This document shows, in pieces, positions 6,511 through 13,444 of a DNA stretch of 15,135 bases. A program made the translations under genes and the position numbers. The notes below the pieces were generated by a model, which saw nothing but the letters and a program-made list of their open reading frames with translations, searched no databases and was not told the origin of the DNA. The stretch is from Deltaproteobacteria bacterium. Its GTDB lineage: Bacteria > Chloroflexota > Dehalococcoidia > Dehalococcoidales > BS750m-G39. The stretch is from NCBI GenBank assembly GCA_013202445.1, contig JABMRW010000041.1, forward strand, positions 1-15,135. Direction: 5' to 3'. How positions within the stretch are numbered: position 1 is the stretch's first letter; the number at the start of each line of letters is the position of its first letter.

Positions 6511-7877
6511 ATGGCGACAAATTGCCGCCGCATGATACTGATGCCGAGGAAGCCGTAATCGGTTCACTGCTGATTGACGGGTCGTCCATCCACAAGGTTG
6601 CCACTATCCTCCAGCCGGTGGACTTCCACAGCGAGCGCAACTCGCTGATATACGGGGCGTGCCTGTCCCTCTACGAGCGTGATGACGCCATAGACCAGAT
6701 TACCGTGGCCCAGGAGCTCGACCGGCAGGGAAAACTTGAGACCTGCGGCGGCGCGGCCAACTTGAGCCACTTAATTGCTATCTGCCCCACCTCTCTTGAT
6801 ATCGAGCACTACGGTCAGATTGTCAACCGCCTTTCGATAATGCGCCGTCTGATTAATGCCGGGGGCCAGATTTCCAACATCGGCTACCGGGCCGACCCTG
6901 ACGTCGACCACAGCCTCAACGATGCCGAGGACGTCCTGTTCCGGCTGCGCCACGGGCAAAGCCGGCGGGACCTGACCCATATTCGCCAGGTGCTGGACCG
7001 GTACTTTGAGACCACCGCCGAGGCAGAGGGTGAAGCGAGGGGACCAATCCCCTACGTGCTTTCCGGTTTCGCCGGTCTGGACGAATTCACGGGCGGATTT
7101 CAGCGCTCTGACCTGATTATTGTCGGCGGGCGGCCGAGTATGGGTAAGACCAGTTTGGCCCTCAGCCTGGCCCGAAATGCCGCCGTGGAACAGGGAGCCT
7201 GCGTAGCCCTCTTCAGCCTGGAGATGGCGCGGGAGCCGCTGGTGCTGCGCCTGCTGGCCAGCGAAGCCGAGGTTGATTCCCGTCAGGTTCGCCTCGGGCA
7301 TCACACCGAAGAGCAGGAACAAAGGATTATGGATGCCATCGGCCGGCTCTCTGAAGCCCCAATTTATATCGATGATACCCCACAACTGCGGGTAGTGGAG
7401 ATGAGAAGTAAGACCCGCCGCCTCTTCTACGAGCGTGGTGTTGACCTGATTATTATTGACTACCTGCAGCTGATGCAGGGAGATAGAAGGTCTGATAACC
7501 GTGTCCAGGAGGTCAGTGATATCTCTCGCGCCCTGAAAGGGCTTGCCCGTGAGATGAACGCGCCGGTGCTGGCGGTATCGCAGCTAAGCCGTGCCCCTGA
7601 GGGGCGAGCCTTACATGAACCACAGCTTTCCGACCTGCGTGAGAGCGGCAGTATCGAACAGGATGCCGACGTCGTCATCTTCGTCTACCGTGACGAATAC
7701 TACTATACCAGCAAAGATGACTGGGAACGAGAGCACCCCGGTGAAAGCTACCCGCCGCCGGCGGATATAATCATCGCCAAACACCGCAACGGCCCCACCG
7801 GCGTAGTCAAGCTCCTGTTCAAACCGAGGATGGCCAAGTTCGAAAATATTCCCAACCAAGAGCCAAGCCTGTTATAA
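6507..7877 (+). CDS. dnaB: Replicative DNA helicase DnaB
   Basis: Hexameric 5'-3' replicative helicase, 456 residues, normal length with no intein. The N-terminal domain begins PPHDTDAEEAVIGSLLID (7-24), the family opening. The RecA-like motor has Walker A GGRPSMGKTSLAL (207-219), the catalytic glutamate in LFSLEM (E239), Walker B LIIIDYLQLM (314-323), VSQLSRAPEGR (358-367), DLRESGSIEQDADVV (376-390) and the arginine-finger region AKHRNGPTG (424-432). ATG 6507 overlaps the rplI stop as ATGA, so translation is coupled to rplI; rplI-dnaB linkage is common in bacteria. The two genes downstream encode DnaD- and DnaC-like proteins, the expected partners for loading this helicase at origins and restart sites. 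Confidence 0.98.
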   Translation: MNGDKLPPHDTDAEEAVIGSLLIDGSSIHKVATILQPVDFHSERNSLIYGACLSLYERDDAIDQITVAQELDRQGKLETCGGAANLSHLIAICPTSLDIEHYGQIVNRLSIMRRLINAGGQISNIGYRADPDVDHSLNDAEDVLFRLRHGQSRRDLTHIRQVLDRYFETTAEAEGEARGPIPYVLSGFAGLDEFTGGFQRSDLIIVGGRPSMGKTSLALSLARNAAVEQGACVALFSLEMAREPLVLRLLASEAEVDSRQVRLGHHTEEQEQRIMDAIGRLSEAPIYIDDTPQLRVVEMRSKTRRLFYERGVDLIIIDYLQLMQGDRRSDNRVQEVSDISRALKGLAREMNAPVLAVSQLSRAPEGRALHEPQLSDLRESGSIEQDADVVIFVYRDEYYYTSKDDWEREHPGESYPPPADIIIAKHRNGPTGVVKLLFKPRMAKFENIPNQEPSLL

Positions 7878-7901
7878 AACCTTATACCGGTCAAATTTAC
7901 T

Positions 7902-8615
7902 ATGGAGCAATTTAAGGGTTTCCCGTCTAAAATGAAATTTACCGCCGTACCCGATTTTTTCCTGAGCAAGCTGCTGCCTCAAATCAGCGATATTAATGAG
8001 CTGAAAACAACCCTCCACATCTTCCAGACGCTCTACCACAAGCGGGGTTATCCCCGCTTTGCCACCTATAAAGAGCTGGCGGGCAATAAAAGCCTGATGA
8101 GCAGTCTTAGAGGGGATGGTCAGCCGCCCGATAAGGCGCTGCGCCGCGCCCTGGAAATGGCGGCCGGGCGGGGCACCATACTTCATCTGGCCCTGGAGCG
8201 GGACGGTGTGCCCGAGGACATATATTTCCTAAATACCGAGGCAGACCGGCAGGTTATGGCCAGGATTCAAAACGGCGAGCTTAAATTAAGCGGAATTAAA
8301 GCCACAGAGCCGGCCTACGTTGACGCCGAGGAGCCGCCCGACATCTTTACCCTATATGAGCAGAACATCGGCATGCTAACCCCAATGATTGCCGATGAAC
8401 TGCGTGACGCCGAGCAGCTCTACCCCCAAGACTGGATAAGGGACGCTATCAAAGAGGCGGTTGCCCTCAACAAGCGAAGCTGGAGGTACATCGCCAAGAT
8501 TTTAGAAAACTGGTCAGCCGAAGGTAAGAGTGATGGAACAAATCGGGGAGATACTAAAAAGACAGGCCCGGACAAATACGTCAAACAAAAATATGGGCAC
8601 ATTGTCAAGCGCTGA
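7902..8615 (+). CDS. DnaD-domain replication protein
   Basis: This 237-residue protein has a C-terminal DnaD/DnaB2 (PF07261-type) domain at about 148-207: LYEQNIGMLTPMIADELRD, then WIRDAIKEAVALN and SWRYIAKILENW. The N-terminal 120 residues look like a winged-helix DNA-binding region, as in Gram-positive DnaD. Such proteins remodel DNA and help recruit the helicase loader in replication initiation or restart; here the role is inferred from the domain and from the position between dnaB and the dnaC-like gene. A basic tail (DKYVKQKYGHIVKR) ends the protein. No clear ribosome binding site precedes ATG 7902. ATG 7932 (MKFTAVP) is an alternative, but the FKGFP sequence before it looks family-like from memory, so I keep 7902. 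The last 83 nt are shared, in another frame, with the loader gene. Confidence 0.85.
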   Translation: MEQFKGFPSKMKFTAVPDFFLSKLLPQISDINELKTTLHIFQTLYHKRGYPRFATYKELAGNKSLMSSLRGDGQPPDKALRRALEMAAGRGTILHLALERDGVPEDIYFLNTEADRQVMARIQNGELKLSGIKATEPAYVDAEEPPDIFTLYEQNIGMLTPMIADELRDAEQLYPQDWIRDAIKEAVALNKRSWRYIAKILENWSAEGKSDGTNRGDTKKTGPDKYVKQKYGHIVKR

Positions 8616-9387
8616 AGAAACGGCAGAGGCACCATCAAGCTCAGTCTGCTCTGTCTGCAAGGGAGTCGGCTTTGTCCACCCCCGCCTGTCCTCGGGTAAT
8701 CCGGACTACAGCCGAATCGTGCCCTGCAGCTGTACCCGGCAGGAACGGGATAAAAAGAGCCGGAGCCGACTGCAGCGCTACAGCGGCCTTGAGCTGGAGC
8801 TGCTGCAAAAAATGACCTTTGATAATTTCGACTGGAAGCGGGTCAATCTGCCGCCGGAGCAGCGCGAGAACCTGAAGAAGGCGTACGATACCGCCCTTGA
8901 ATTCGCCAGGTCACCCCAGGGCTGGCTGGTATTGCAGGGGGATACCGGCTGCGGTAAAACCCACCTGGCGGCGGCTATCGCCAACTACCGCCTCAAAGAG
9001 GGCAAGCCGGTCAAATTTGTGGTAGTGCCCGACTTCCTCGACCACCTGCGCTCTACCTTCACCCCGGAGAGCCCGGTGACCTACGACCAGCTCTTTGAAG
9101 AGGTAAAGAACGCCCCACTGCTCATCCTGGACGACTTCGGCGAGCAATCAACCACCCCCTGGGCGGAGGAGAAGCTCTACCAGGTTATCAACTACCGCTA
9201 TAATGCCCGGCTGGCCACCGTCATCACCACCCGCCTGACCATCGATGAGATGGCCGGCCCCATAGTCTCCCGTTTCCTCGACCATCAACTCAGCATGATA
9301 TTTCACGTCACCGCTCCCGATTACCGCACCGATGCCACCGCCAACCGTAATAAGACGGCTCGGGGGCGGAAAGAGCGCCGGGGCTAA
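8533..9387 (+). CDS. DnaC/DnaI-type helicase-loader ATPase with N-terminal zinc motif
   Basis: AAA+ ATPase of 284 residues, likely to load DnaB on DNA. An N-terminal segment (MEQIGEILKRQ) is followed by a probable zinc ribbon with C39, C42, C65 and C67 (CxxCxGxGF...CSC), as in many DnaI/DnaC-like loaders. The AAA+ core shows Walker A GDTGCGKTH (136-144), Walker B LLILDDFGEQ (196-205), sensor-1 region VITTR (230-234) and a likely arginine finger in VSRFLD (245-250). A short basic tail closes the protein. Two adjacent starts exist, GTG 8530 and ATG 8533. I prefer ATG 8533, because AAGGT at 8521-8525 lies 7 nt ahead. Either start places 80-odd nt inside the dnaD-like gene. The downstream ATG 8593 would shorten, but not remove, that overlap. 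Confidence 0.9.
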   Translation: MEQIGEILKRQARTNTSNKNMGTLSSAEETAEAPSSSVCSVCKGVGFVHPRLSSGNPDYSRIVPCSCTRQERDKKSRSRLQRYSGLELELLQKMTFDNFDWKRVNLPPEQRENLKKAYDTALEFARSPQGWLVLQGDTGCGKTHLAAAIANYRLKEGKPVKFVVVPDFLDHLRSTFTPESPVTYDQLFEEVKNAPLLILDDFGEQSTTPWAEEKLYQVINYRYNARLATVITTRLTIDEMAGPIVSRFLDHQLSMIFHVTAPDYRTDATANRNKTARGRKERRG

Positions 9388-9395
9388 CCGCTAAT

Positions 9396-9424
9396 TTGCA
9401 TAGCTCTATCGCTTTTTGTAAAAT
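9396..9424 (+). promoter_or_regulatory. Possible sigma-70-type promoter ahead of HNH gene
   Basis: TTGCAT (9396-9401) and TAAAAT (9419-9424) are separated by exactly 17 nt, in the 54-nt gap between the loader gene and the HNH gene. Against it, a start about 7 nt after the -10 would fall at the edge of the AGGTAGG (9425-9431) that I take as the HNH ribosome binding site. So either the promoter or that ribosome binding site may be spurious. Confidence 0.35.
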
Positions 9425-9441
9425 AGGTAGGTTTTTGTATT

Positions 9442-9960
9442 ATGAGCGTGAATGTAATAAGTCTTCCAGTTCTGGTATTAAATCAAAGCTATGAACCGCT
9501 TAACGTATGCCGGGTGCGGCGAGCCATAGTGCTGATACAGCACGGTAAGGCAGAGATGCTGGAGAACGGCTCCGGATTTATCCACGCCGCCAGCGAAGAC
9601 TTCCCCCTGCCTTCGGTAATCCGTTTAGCCCGTCTGATTAAGCGCCCCCGGCCGCAGAGGAAACTGACCCGCCTGGAGATTTTCCACCGGGACCACTACA
9701 CCTGCCAGTACTGCGGCAAGCAGACCGGCCAGCTTACCCTGGACCATGTCATACCCCGATACCGGAATGGTGAACATGCCTGGGAAAACGTGGTCAGCGC
9801 CTGCATCTCATGTAACCGGCGCAAGGCGGGAAAGACCCCCGAAGAAGCCGGAATGAAGTTAACCCACAAGCCCGCGCCGCCGCGAGGTGACGCCTATTTC
9901 TACATACCCCATCGCTACCGGCAAAGCCAGAGCCAGTGGCAGAAATACCTGCCCCAGTAA
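9442..9960 (+). CDS. HNH endonuclease family protein
   Basis: Small HNH nuclease, 172 residues. The N-terminal half has the conserved PVLVLNQSYEPLNVCRVRRA stretch that I associate with one widespread family of stand-alone HNH proteins. The nuclease half has zinc-binding CQYCG (C88, C91) and CISC (C121, C124) pairs around the ββα-metal core: LTLDHVIPRYRNG (D101, H102), WENVVSAC (N116) and CNRRKAGKTPEEAG. All expected catalytic and zinc residues are present, so it is probably an active metal-dependent nuclease. The family is chromosomal and common; its biological role is not settled. AGGTAGG at 9425-9431 precedes ATG 9442. The gene ends only 9 nt from the end of the convergent ricT-like gene, and I see no convincing terminator between them. 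Confidence 0.88.
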   Translation: MSVNVISLPVLVLNQSYEPLNVCRVRRAIVLIQHGKAEMLENGSGFIHAASEDFPLPSVIRLARLIKRPRPQRKLTRLEIFHRDHYTCQYCGKQTGQLTLDHVIPRYRNGEHAWENVVSACISCNRRKAGKTPEEAGMKLTHKPAPPRGDAYFYIPHRYRQSQSQWQKYLPQ

Positions 9961-9969
9961 GAACTAACC

Positions 9970-10782
9970 CTATTTAGACGATTTTTCTTCAACGGTGATT
10001 TCACTGAGAGGTAATTCTACGTTTGCCTGGCCCTCTATCTCCACCAGCACCGTTTCCTTGAGTGGATTACTCCCCACCACCCTGGCCGGCCCCATAGCTG
10101 TGGACACCTGCTGGCCTACCTTGGGCATCTTCTTTTTCATGCTCTGGTACTGCCCGCTTTCATAAGCCAGGCAGCACAACAGGCGCCCGCAGACACCGGA
10201 TATCTTCATCGGGTTGAGGGGTAAATCCTGGTCCTTAGCCATCCTGATGGAAACAGGGGAGAACTCGCAGAGGAAATTCGCACAGCACAGAGGACGCCCG
10301 CACCGCCCGAAGCCACCCACCACCTTGGCTTCATCCCTGGGTCCCAACTGTCGCAGTTCGACCCGCAGCTTAAAACGGCTGTTTAACTCCCTAACCAGAT
10401 CGCGGAAGTCAACCCTCTCAGTAGCGCTGAAGAAGAAGGTGAGCCGACTGCCATCGAGACTGTATTCCGCCGATAGCAGTTTCATCGGCAACCTGAACTT
10501 GGTTATCAGCTTGGCGCACTCGGCCATAGCCTTAGCCTCTTTGGCTTCCAGCTCCTTAGCCTGTTCCATATCCTCCGGCTCCGCCTTGCGCACCACCGGC
10601 TTCAGCTCATTGGTAACCTCACCGGATACAACCTGCCCGGGAGCAATAATCACCCTCCCCAGCTCCTGACCGCGAGTAGTTTTGACCACGACATAGTCGC
10701 CCACCTCAAGTTCAATACCCGCCGGATCAAAGTAATATATCTTGCCGGCTCTCTTAAAACGTACGCCAACGATATCAGCCAT
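9970..10782 (-). CDS. ricT: PSP1-domain protein, RicT (YaaT)-like
   Basis: This 270-residue protein contains the PSP1 C-terminal domain. In Bacillus the homologue YaaT/RicT works with RicA and RicF in an Fe-S complex that affects RNase Y-dependent mRNA processing, and its gene also neighbours holB. Seen are MADIVGVRFKRAGKIYYFDP, a charged helix at about 66-95, FFFSATERVDFRDLVREL (116-133), and two cysteine groups: GRCGRPLCCANFLC (C161, C166, C167, C172) and GVCGRLLCC (C198, C203, C204). The intact cysteines are consistent with cluster binding. The ATG overlaps the holB stop by 8 nt, with GGTGG about 7 nt ahead. Whether partner genes ricA and ricF exist in this genome cannot be seen. The symbol is by homology only. 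Confidence 0.88.
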   Translation of the reverse strand: MADIVGVRFKRAGKIYYFDPAGIELEVGDYVVVKTTRGQELGRVIIAPGQVVSGEVTNELKPVVRKAEPEDMEQAKELEAKEAKAMAECAKLITKFRLPMKLLSAEYSLDGSRLTFFFSATERVDFRDLVRELNSRFKLRVELRQLGPRDEAKVVGGFGRCGRPLCCANFLCEFSPVSIRMAKDQDLPLNPMKISGVCGRLLCCLAYESGQYQSMKKKMPKVGQQVSTAMGPARVVGSNPLKETVLVEIEGQANVELPLSEITVEEKSSK

Positions 10783-11803
10783 AATTTACCACCGCTCTCC
10801 TTTCCGGTATGCTGAGCATCAGCACCTCCAGCACCAGCCGCGTATTGGCATTCTGCCTTAGCTGTTCCCCCGCAGCTTGAATACTGCTGATAAAAGCCCT
10901 TATCTCCGCCAGACTATAACCCTGAGCAAGCTCAACCAGCACGTCCTTTCGGTCGATATTGGTTATTACATCACCACAGCCTAGCTTGACCAGTAAGAGG
11001 TCGCGCCACCAGTCGAGCCATAAATCCAGTATCTCCTGAACCAGGCTCCGGCCCTGGCTGAACAAGGCCACCAGCTGGGAGGCATAGCCGAAACGCTCCT
11101 CATAATCAGCACTCGTTATGTCAAGCAACCTGTCCAGCCTCTGGCTGCGCTCATCGAACAAGCTATCATCCCTGGCCGCCGATATTGCCCAGCCCAGACA
11201 GCCGTGACTGAGCCTGGCCAGAAGCTCGGCCTTCTGCAGTTCAACGCCCCAGCTTTCACTCAGGGCAACCCCTACCTGGGAGGTGGCCAGCGGGCGTAGC
11301 TCTAATCGCTGGCAGCGGGATACCACGGTTGCCAGCAGAACCGACTCGTTGGCGGTAAGCAAAATAAAGATTACCCCGGCCGATGGCTCCTCCAGAGTCT
11401 TGAGCAGGCAGTTAGCCGCCTCCGTCGACATGAGCTCAGCCCCGTCAATAATGAATACCTTATACCTGCCCTCGAAAGGGGGCAGGCTGGATGAGTGCTG
11501 TATCTCCCTGATCTGGTCAATGCCGATTTCAGTGCGCGGCTTGTCATTAGAACTACCGATAGAGTTCAAGCCAATAACCTGGACATCGGCATGATTACCC
11601 GAAGATATTTTCTGACAGGCATCACACGAACCGCAGGGAGACTCATCCCCCTGACAGTTAACCAGCCGGGCTAAGTCCAGCGCCAGGGTCATCTTGCCGA
11701 CGTGCGGGGGGCCCACCAGGAGATAGGCATGAGACATAGCTCCCTGCTCCAGGCTGCGCTGAAGTAAGGATACCACTCTAGATTGCCCTACTATCTGCCA
11801 CAC
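10775..11803 (-). CDS. holB: DNA polymerase III delta prime subunit
   Basis: Clamp-loader subunit with an AAA+ fold, 342 residues from GTG 11803. The N-terminus WQIVGQSRVVSLLQRSL and SHAYLLVGPPHVGK are typical. A zinc module follows (C50, C57, C60, C63; CGSCDACQKI), then the Walker-B-like VFIIDGAELM, NCLLKTLEEPS and the SRC motif (VVSRCQRLEL) that supplies the arginine finger. The P-loop reads GPPHVGKMT, with Met where Ser/Thr normally coordinates Mg, so nucleotide binding may be lost, as is tolerated in delta prime. Start choice: GTG 11818, which overlaps the lysA stop by one base, would add five residues but has no ribosome binding site. GTG 11803 has GGGGAG 7 nt ahead and gives the usual MWQIVGQ opening. 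It lies in a - strand unit, lysA-holB-ricT. Confidence 0.93.
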   Translation of the reverse strand: MWQIVGQSRVVSLLQRSLEQGAMSHAYLLVGPPHVGKMTLALDLARLVNCQGDESPCGSCDACQKISSGNHADVQVIGLNSIGSSNDKPRTEIGIDQIREIQHSSSLPPFEGRYKVFIIDGAELMSTEAANCLLKTLEEPSAGVIFILLTANESVLLATVVSRCQRLELRPLATSQVGVALSESWGVELQKAELLARLSHGCLGWAISAARDDSLFDERSQRLDRLLDITSADYEERFGYASQLVALFSQGRSLVQEILDLWLDWWRDLLLVKLGCGDVITNIDRKDVLVELAQGYSLAEIRAFISSIQAAGEQLRQNANTRLVLEVLMLSIPERRAVVNYG

Positions 11804-11810
11804 ACCAAAA

Positions 11811-11816
11811 CTCCCC
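11811..11816 (-). promoter_or_regulatory. Ribosome binding site deciding the holB start
   Basis: On the - strand GGGGAG lies 7 nt before GTG 11803 and just after the lysA stop codon. It favours 11803 over GTG 11818 as the holB initiation codon. Confidence 0.6.
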
Positions 11817-11817
11817 A

Positions 11818-13125
11818 CTAGGCTAAATCGTGCCGGATGAGGTCATCAAGGGTCTCCCTGCGCCGGATAAGGCGCGCCCCGCCTTCCCTGACCAGAACCA
11901 CCGCCGGCTTGAGTGAGGCGTTGTAGTTGCTGGCCTCTGGTAAAGAATAAGCGCCGCAACCCGGTATCGCTAATATATCGCCGGCGACGGGTTCCGGCAA
12001 GTCAATGTCCCTGATTAATATATCGCCTGATTCGCAGAACTTGCCGGAAATGGTGAACTTACCGGCTGCCTTATCCTTCATGCGGTTGGCGATTACCGCC
12101 TCTAATTTGGCTTCATAAAGGGCGGGGCGGATATTATCCGCCATGCCGCCATCCACCGATACATAGCACCTGACCCCGGGTATATCCTTGACCACCCCTA
12201 CCGTGTACAGCGCCACGCCCGCCTGCCCCGCTATCGACCGCCCCGGCTCGATAATAAGCCGCGGCTGTGCCAGCCCCAGCCTCTGACATCCATTAATAAT
12301 GCCGGAGGTTATGGCCTCGGCATAGGCGGAAATGGGCGGGGCGGGAGAATCCAGAGTATACTGAATGGCAAAGCCGCCGCCAATATCCAGCTCTTCTATC
12401 TCAAAACCGTGCTTCTGCTTCATCTCGGCGGCAAAGCTGAGAATAATATCTATCGCCTGCTGATACGGCTCAAGCTCGGCAATCTGGGAGCCGATATGAA
12501 AATGCAACCCCCGCAGGTTAAGCTGGGGCATAGCCAGGGCGGTAGCCAGCGCCTTCTCGGCCTGAACCATAGGCACGCCAAACTTGCTATCGAGACTGCC
12601 AGTTGTGATATAGCGGTGGGTATGAGGATCCACACCGGGGGAAAGCCGCAAAAGTATACCGGGCTTATCGCCCCGCTCACTGGCAAGCTCACCCAGCAGG
12701 TTAAGCTCATGGAGATTATCCACCACGATGCGCCCGACACCCCACTCCAGGGCCAGCTTTAATTCCTCAGCCGATTTATTATTGCCCGGGAAATAGACCC
12801 TGTCCATTGGGAAACCGGCGGAACGGACAATACTGATTTCACCAGCGGAGACCACATCCAGCCCCAGCCCCTCCTCTTTAAAGAGCCGGGCCAGAGCCTT
12901 GTTGATAAAAGCCTTGGCGGCATAGAGAACGGTGGTATCGGCATAGCGCTGGCTGAACTCTCGCTTAAATTCGGCGCAATTATTTCTTAAGCTGAATTCG
13001 TCAAAGAGGTAAAGGGGCGTGCCAAACTCAGCGGCTAGCTTTACAGCATCACAACCGCCGATAACCAGATGACCACTATCATTAACAGCCGAGGCTGATG
13101 GGAATAATTTAAGCCTGGATTCCAT
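11818..13125 (-). CDS. lysA: Diaminopimelate decarboxylase
   Basis: PLP enzyme that converts meso-diaminopimelate to L-lysine, the last step of lysine synthesis. The 435-residue length is normal. Seen are FGTPLYLFDE (34-43), the Schiff-base lysine in LYAAKAF (K71), the HFHIGSQI motif (208-215), the GGGF phosphate-binding glycines (249-252), EPGRSI (293-298), GMADNIRPALY (327-337), the active-site CESGDIL (C364) and GAYSLPE, whose Tyr contacts PLP. The start is ATG 13125. The protein opens LFPSASAVNDSGHLVIGG, the usual beginning, so no long extension is missing. No ribosome binding site precedes the ATG; instead a promoter-like sequence ends 8 nt before it, suggesting a leaderless mRNA. The stop TAG touches or nearly touches the holB start, and ricT follows holB, so the three are probably one transcript. 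Confidence 0.97.
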   Translation of the reverse strand: MESRLKLFPSASAVNDSGHLVIGGCDAVKLAAEFGTPLYLFDEFSLRNNCAEFKREFSQRYADTTVLYAAKAFINKALARLFKEEGLGLDVVSAGEISIVRSAGFPMDRVYFPGNNKSAEELKLALEWGVGRIVVDNLHELNLLGELASERGDKPGILLRLSPGVDPHTHRYITTGSLDSKFGVPMVQAEKALATALAMPQLNLRGLHFHIGSQIAELEPYQQAIDIILSFAAEMKQKHGFEIEELDIGGGFAIQYTLDSPAPPISAYAEAITSGIINGCQRLGLAQPRLIIEPGRSIAGQAGVALYTVGVVKDIPGVRCYVSVDGGMADNIRPALYEAKLEAVIANRMKDKAAGKFTISGKFCESGDILIRDIDLPEPVAGDILAIPGCGAYSLPEASNYNASLKPAVVLVREGGARLIRRRETLDDLIRHDLA

Positions 13126-13133
13126 ATGTTTAA

Positions 13134-13162
13134 ATGTTAACAGTGACAGCTATTTAAGTCAA
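13134..13162 (-). promoter_or_regulatory. Promoter for lysA-holB-ricT, probably leaderless
   Basis: Read on the - strand, TTGACT (13162-13157) and TAACAT (13139-13134) are 17 nt apart, a good sigma-70-type match. Only 8 nt separate the -10 from the lysA ATG, so a normal start site falls on or right beside the A of ATG. No Shine-Dalgarno sequence is present, which fits a leaderless transcript. Confidence 0.6.
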
Positions 13163-13176
13163 TTTATTTTTTTAAG

Positions 13177-13198
13177 AAGAGGGGCTAACGCCCCTCTT
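13177..13198. repeat. Perfect 9-bp inverted repeat, TAAC loop
   Basis: AAGAGGGGC (13177-13185) pairs with GCCCCTCTT (13190-13198) around TAAC. Neither strand has a T-run directly after the stem: on the - strand it is followed by CTTAAAAAAA. It is therefore not a standard intrinsic terminator. It lies 14 nt upstream of the lysA -35 box, so it could be an operator, a palindromic intergenic repeat or a transcription-pausing element. Confidence 0.7.
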
Positions 13199-13329
13199 AG
13201 ACACCCCCAGAAATATAGGGGTGGGGGAAGATAAACACGAATTAAAAGCGGGGTGGGGAAAAAAGAGTTTTAGAGGCTAAAACGGGGCCCCCGCGAAAAT
13301 GAAATTTTAGTGGGGTGAGAAGCCTATAA

Positions 13330-13344
13330 GGGCGGGTGGGTGGG
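13330..13344 (+). other. Canonical G-quadruplex motif
   Basis: GGGCGGGTGGGTGGG has four runs of three G separated by single-base loops (C, T, T), the arrangement known to give very stable parallel quadruplexes. It is on the + strand, i.e. the template strand for both flanking - strand genes. Confidence 0.75.
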
Positions 13345-13392
13345 AAGAAAAACAAAACTTTAAAATGGTGGGGTGGGGGGAAGCAAGAGATA

Positions 13393-13426
13393 AATCGTAT
13401 TGGGGCGCATGCCCCCCAATACGATT
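13393..13426 (-). terminator. Hairpin terminator candidate after the ligase gene
   Basis: AATCGTATTGGGG (13393-13405) pairs perfectly over 13 bp with CCCCAATACGATT (13414-13426). The 8-nt loop contains GCATGC. It begins 18 nt after the ligase stop codon on the - strand. The sequence after the stem in that direction is only moderately T-rich (TATCTCTTGCTT), so this is a strong hairpin with a weak U-tract. Confidence 0.5.
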
Positions 13427-13444
13427 ACAGGTCGGTATGACTGG

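Larger units (their letters stand above)
13126..13444. other. Non-coding G-rich interval between lysA and the ligase gene
   Basis: This 319-nt interval contains no plausible gene. At its left edge is the lysA promoter, then a perfect 9-bp hairpin (13177-13198) and a weaker CACCCC/GGGGTG pairing (13202-13223). From about 13224 to 13392 the + strand is mostly G and A with very little C. GGGGTGGGG units begin at 13218, 13250 and 13370, there is a partial one at 13312, and a quadruplex motif lies at 13330-13344. A 7-bp hairpin lies at 13267-13283 (GTTTTAG-AGG-CTAAAAC), next to a GGGGCCCC palindrome (13284-13291). A 13-bp hairpin (13393-13426) closes the right side. It may be a worn intergenic repeat element; I cannot name a family. 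Confidence 0.7.

Noticed and set aside
6049..6567. Leucine-rich antisense frame opposite rplI, looking like membrane segments
   Set aside because: The leucine/phenylalanine runs are just the complement of the AAG-rich lysine tail codons of rplI.
6771..7385. 204-residue antisense frame in dnaB
   Set aside because: Lies within the dnaB motor domain, which has every helicase motif; no independent support.
9938..9953. GGCAG/CTGCC pairing at the end of the HNH gene as a terminator
   Set aside because: Only 5 bp, inside the coding region, with no T-run immediately after; chance is likely.
13177..13198. 9-bp hairpin as an intrinsic terminator
   Set aside because: No T-run follows the stem on either strand; the T-run that exists precedes the stem on the + strand. 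Kept only as an inverted repeat.
13199..13392. G-rich units as a CRISPR-like or regular tandem array
   Set aside because: The GGGGTGGGG units are 22-62 nt apart with unlike spacing and no conserved repeat length, and no cas genes are in the window.
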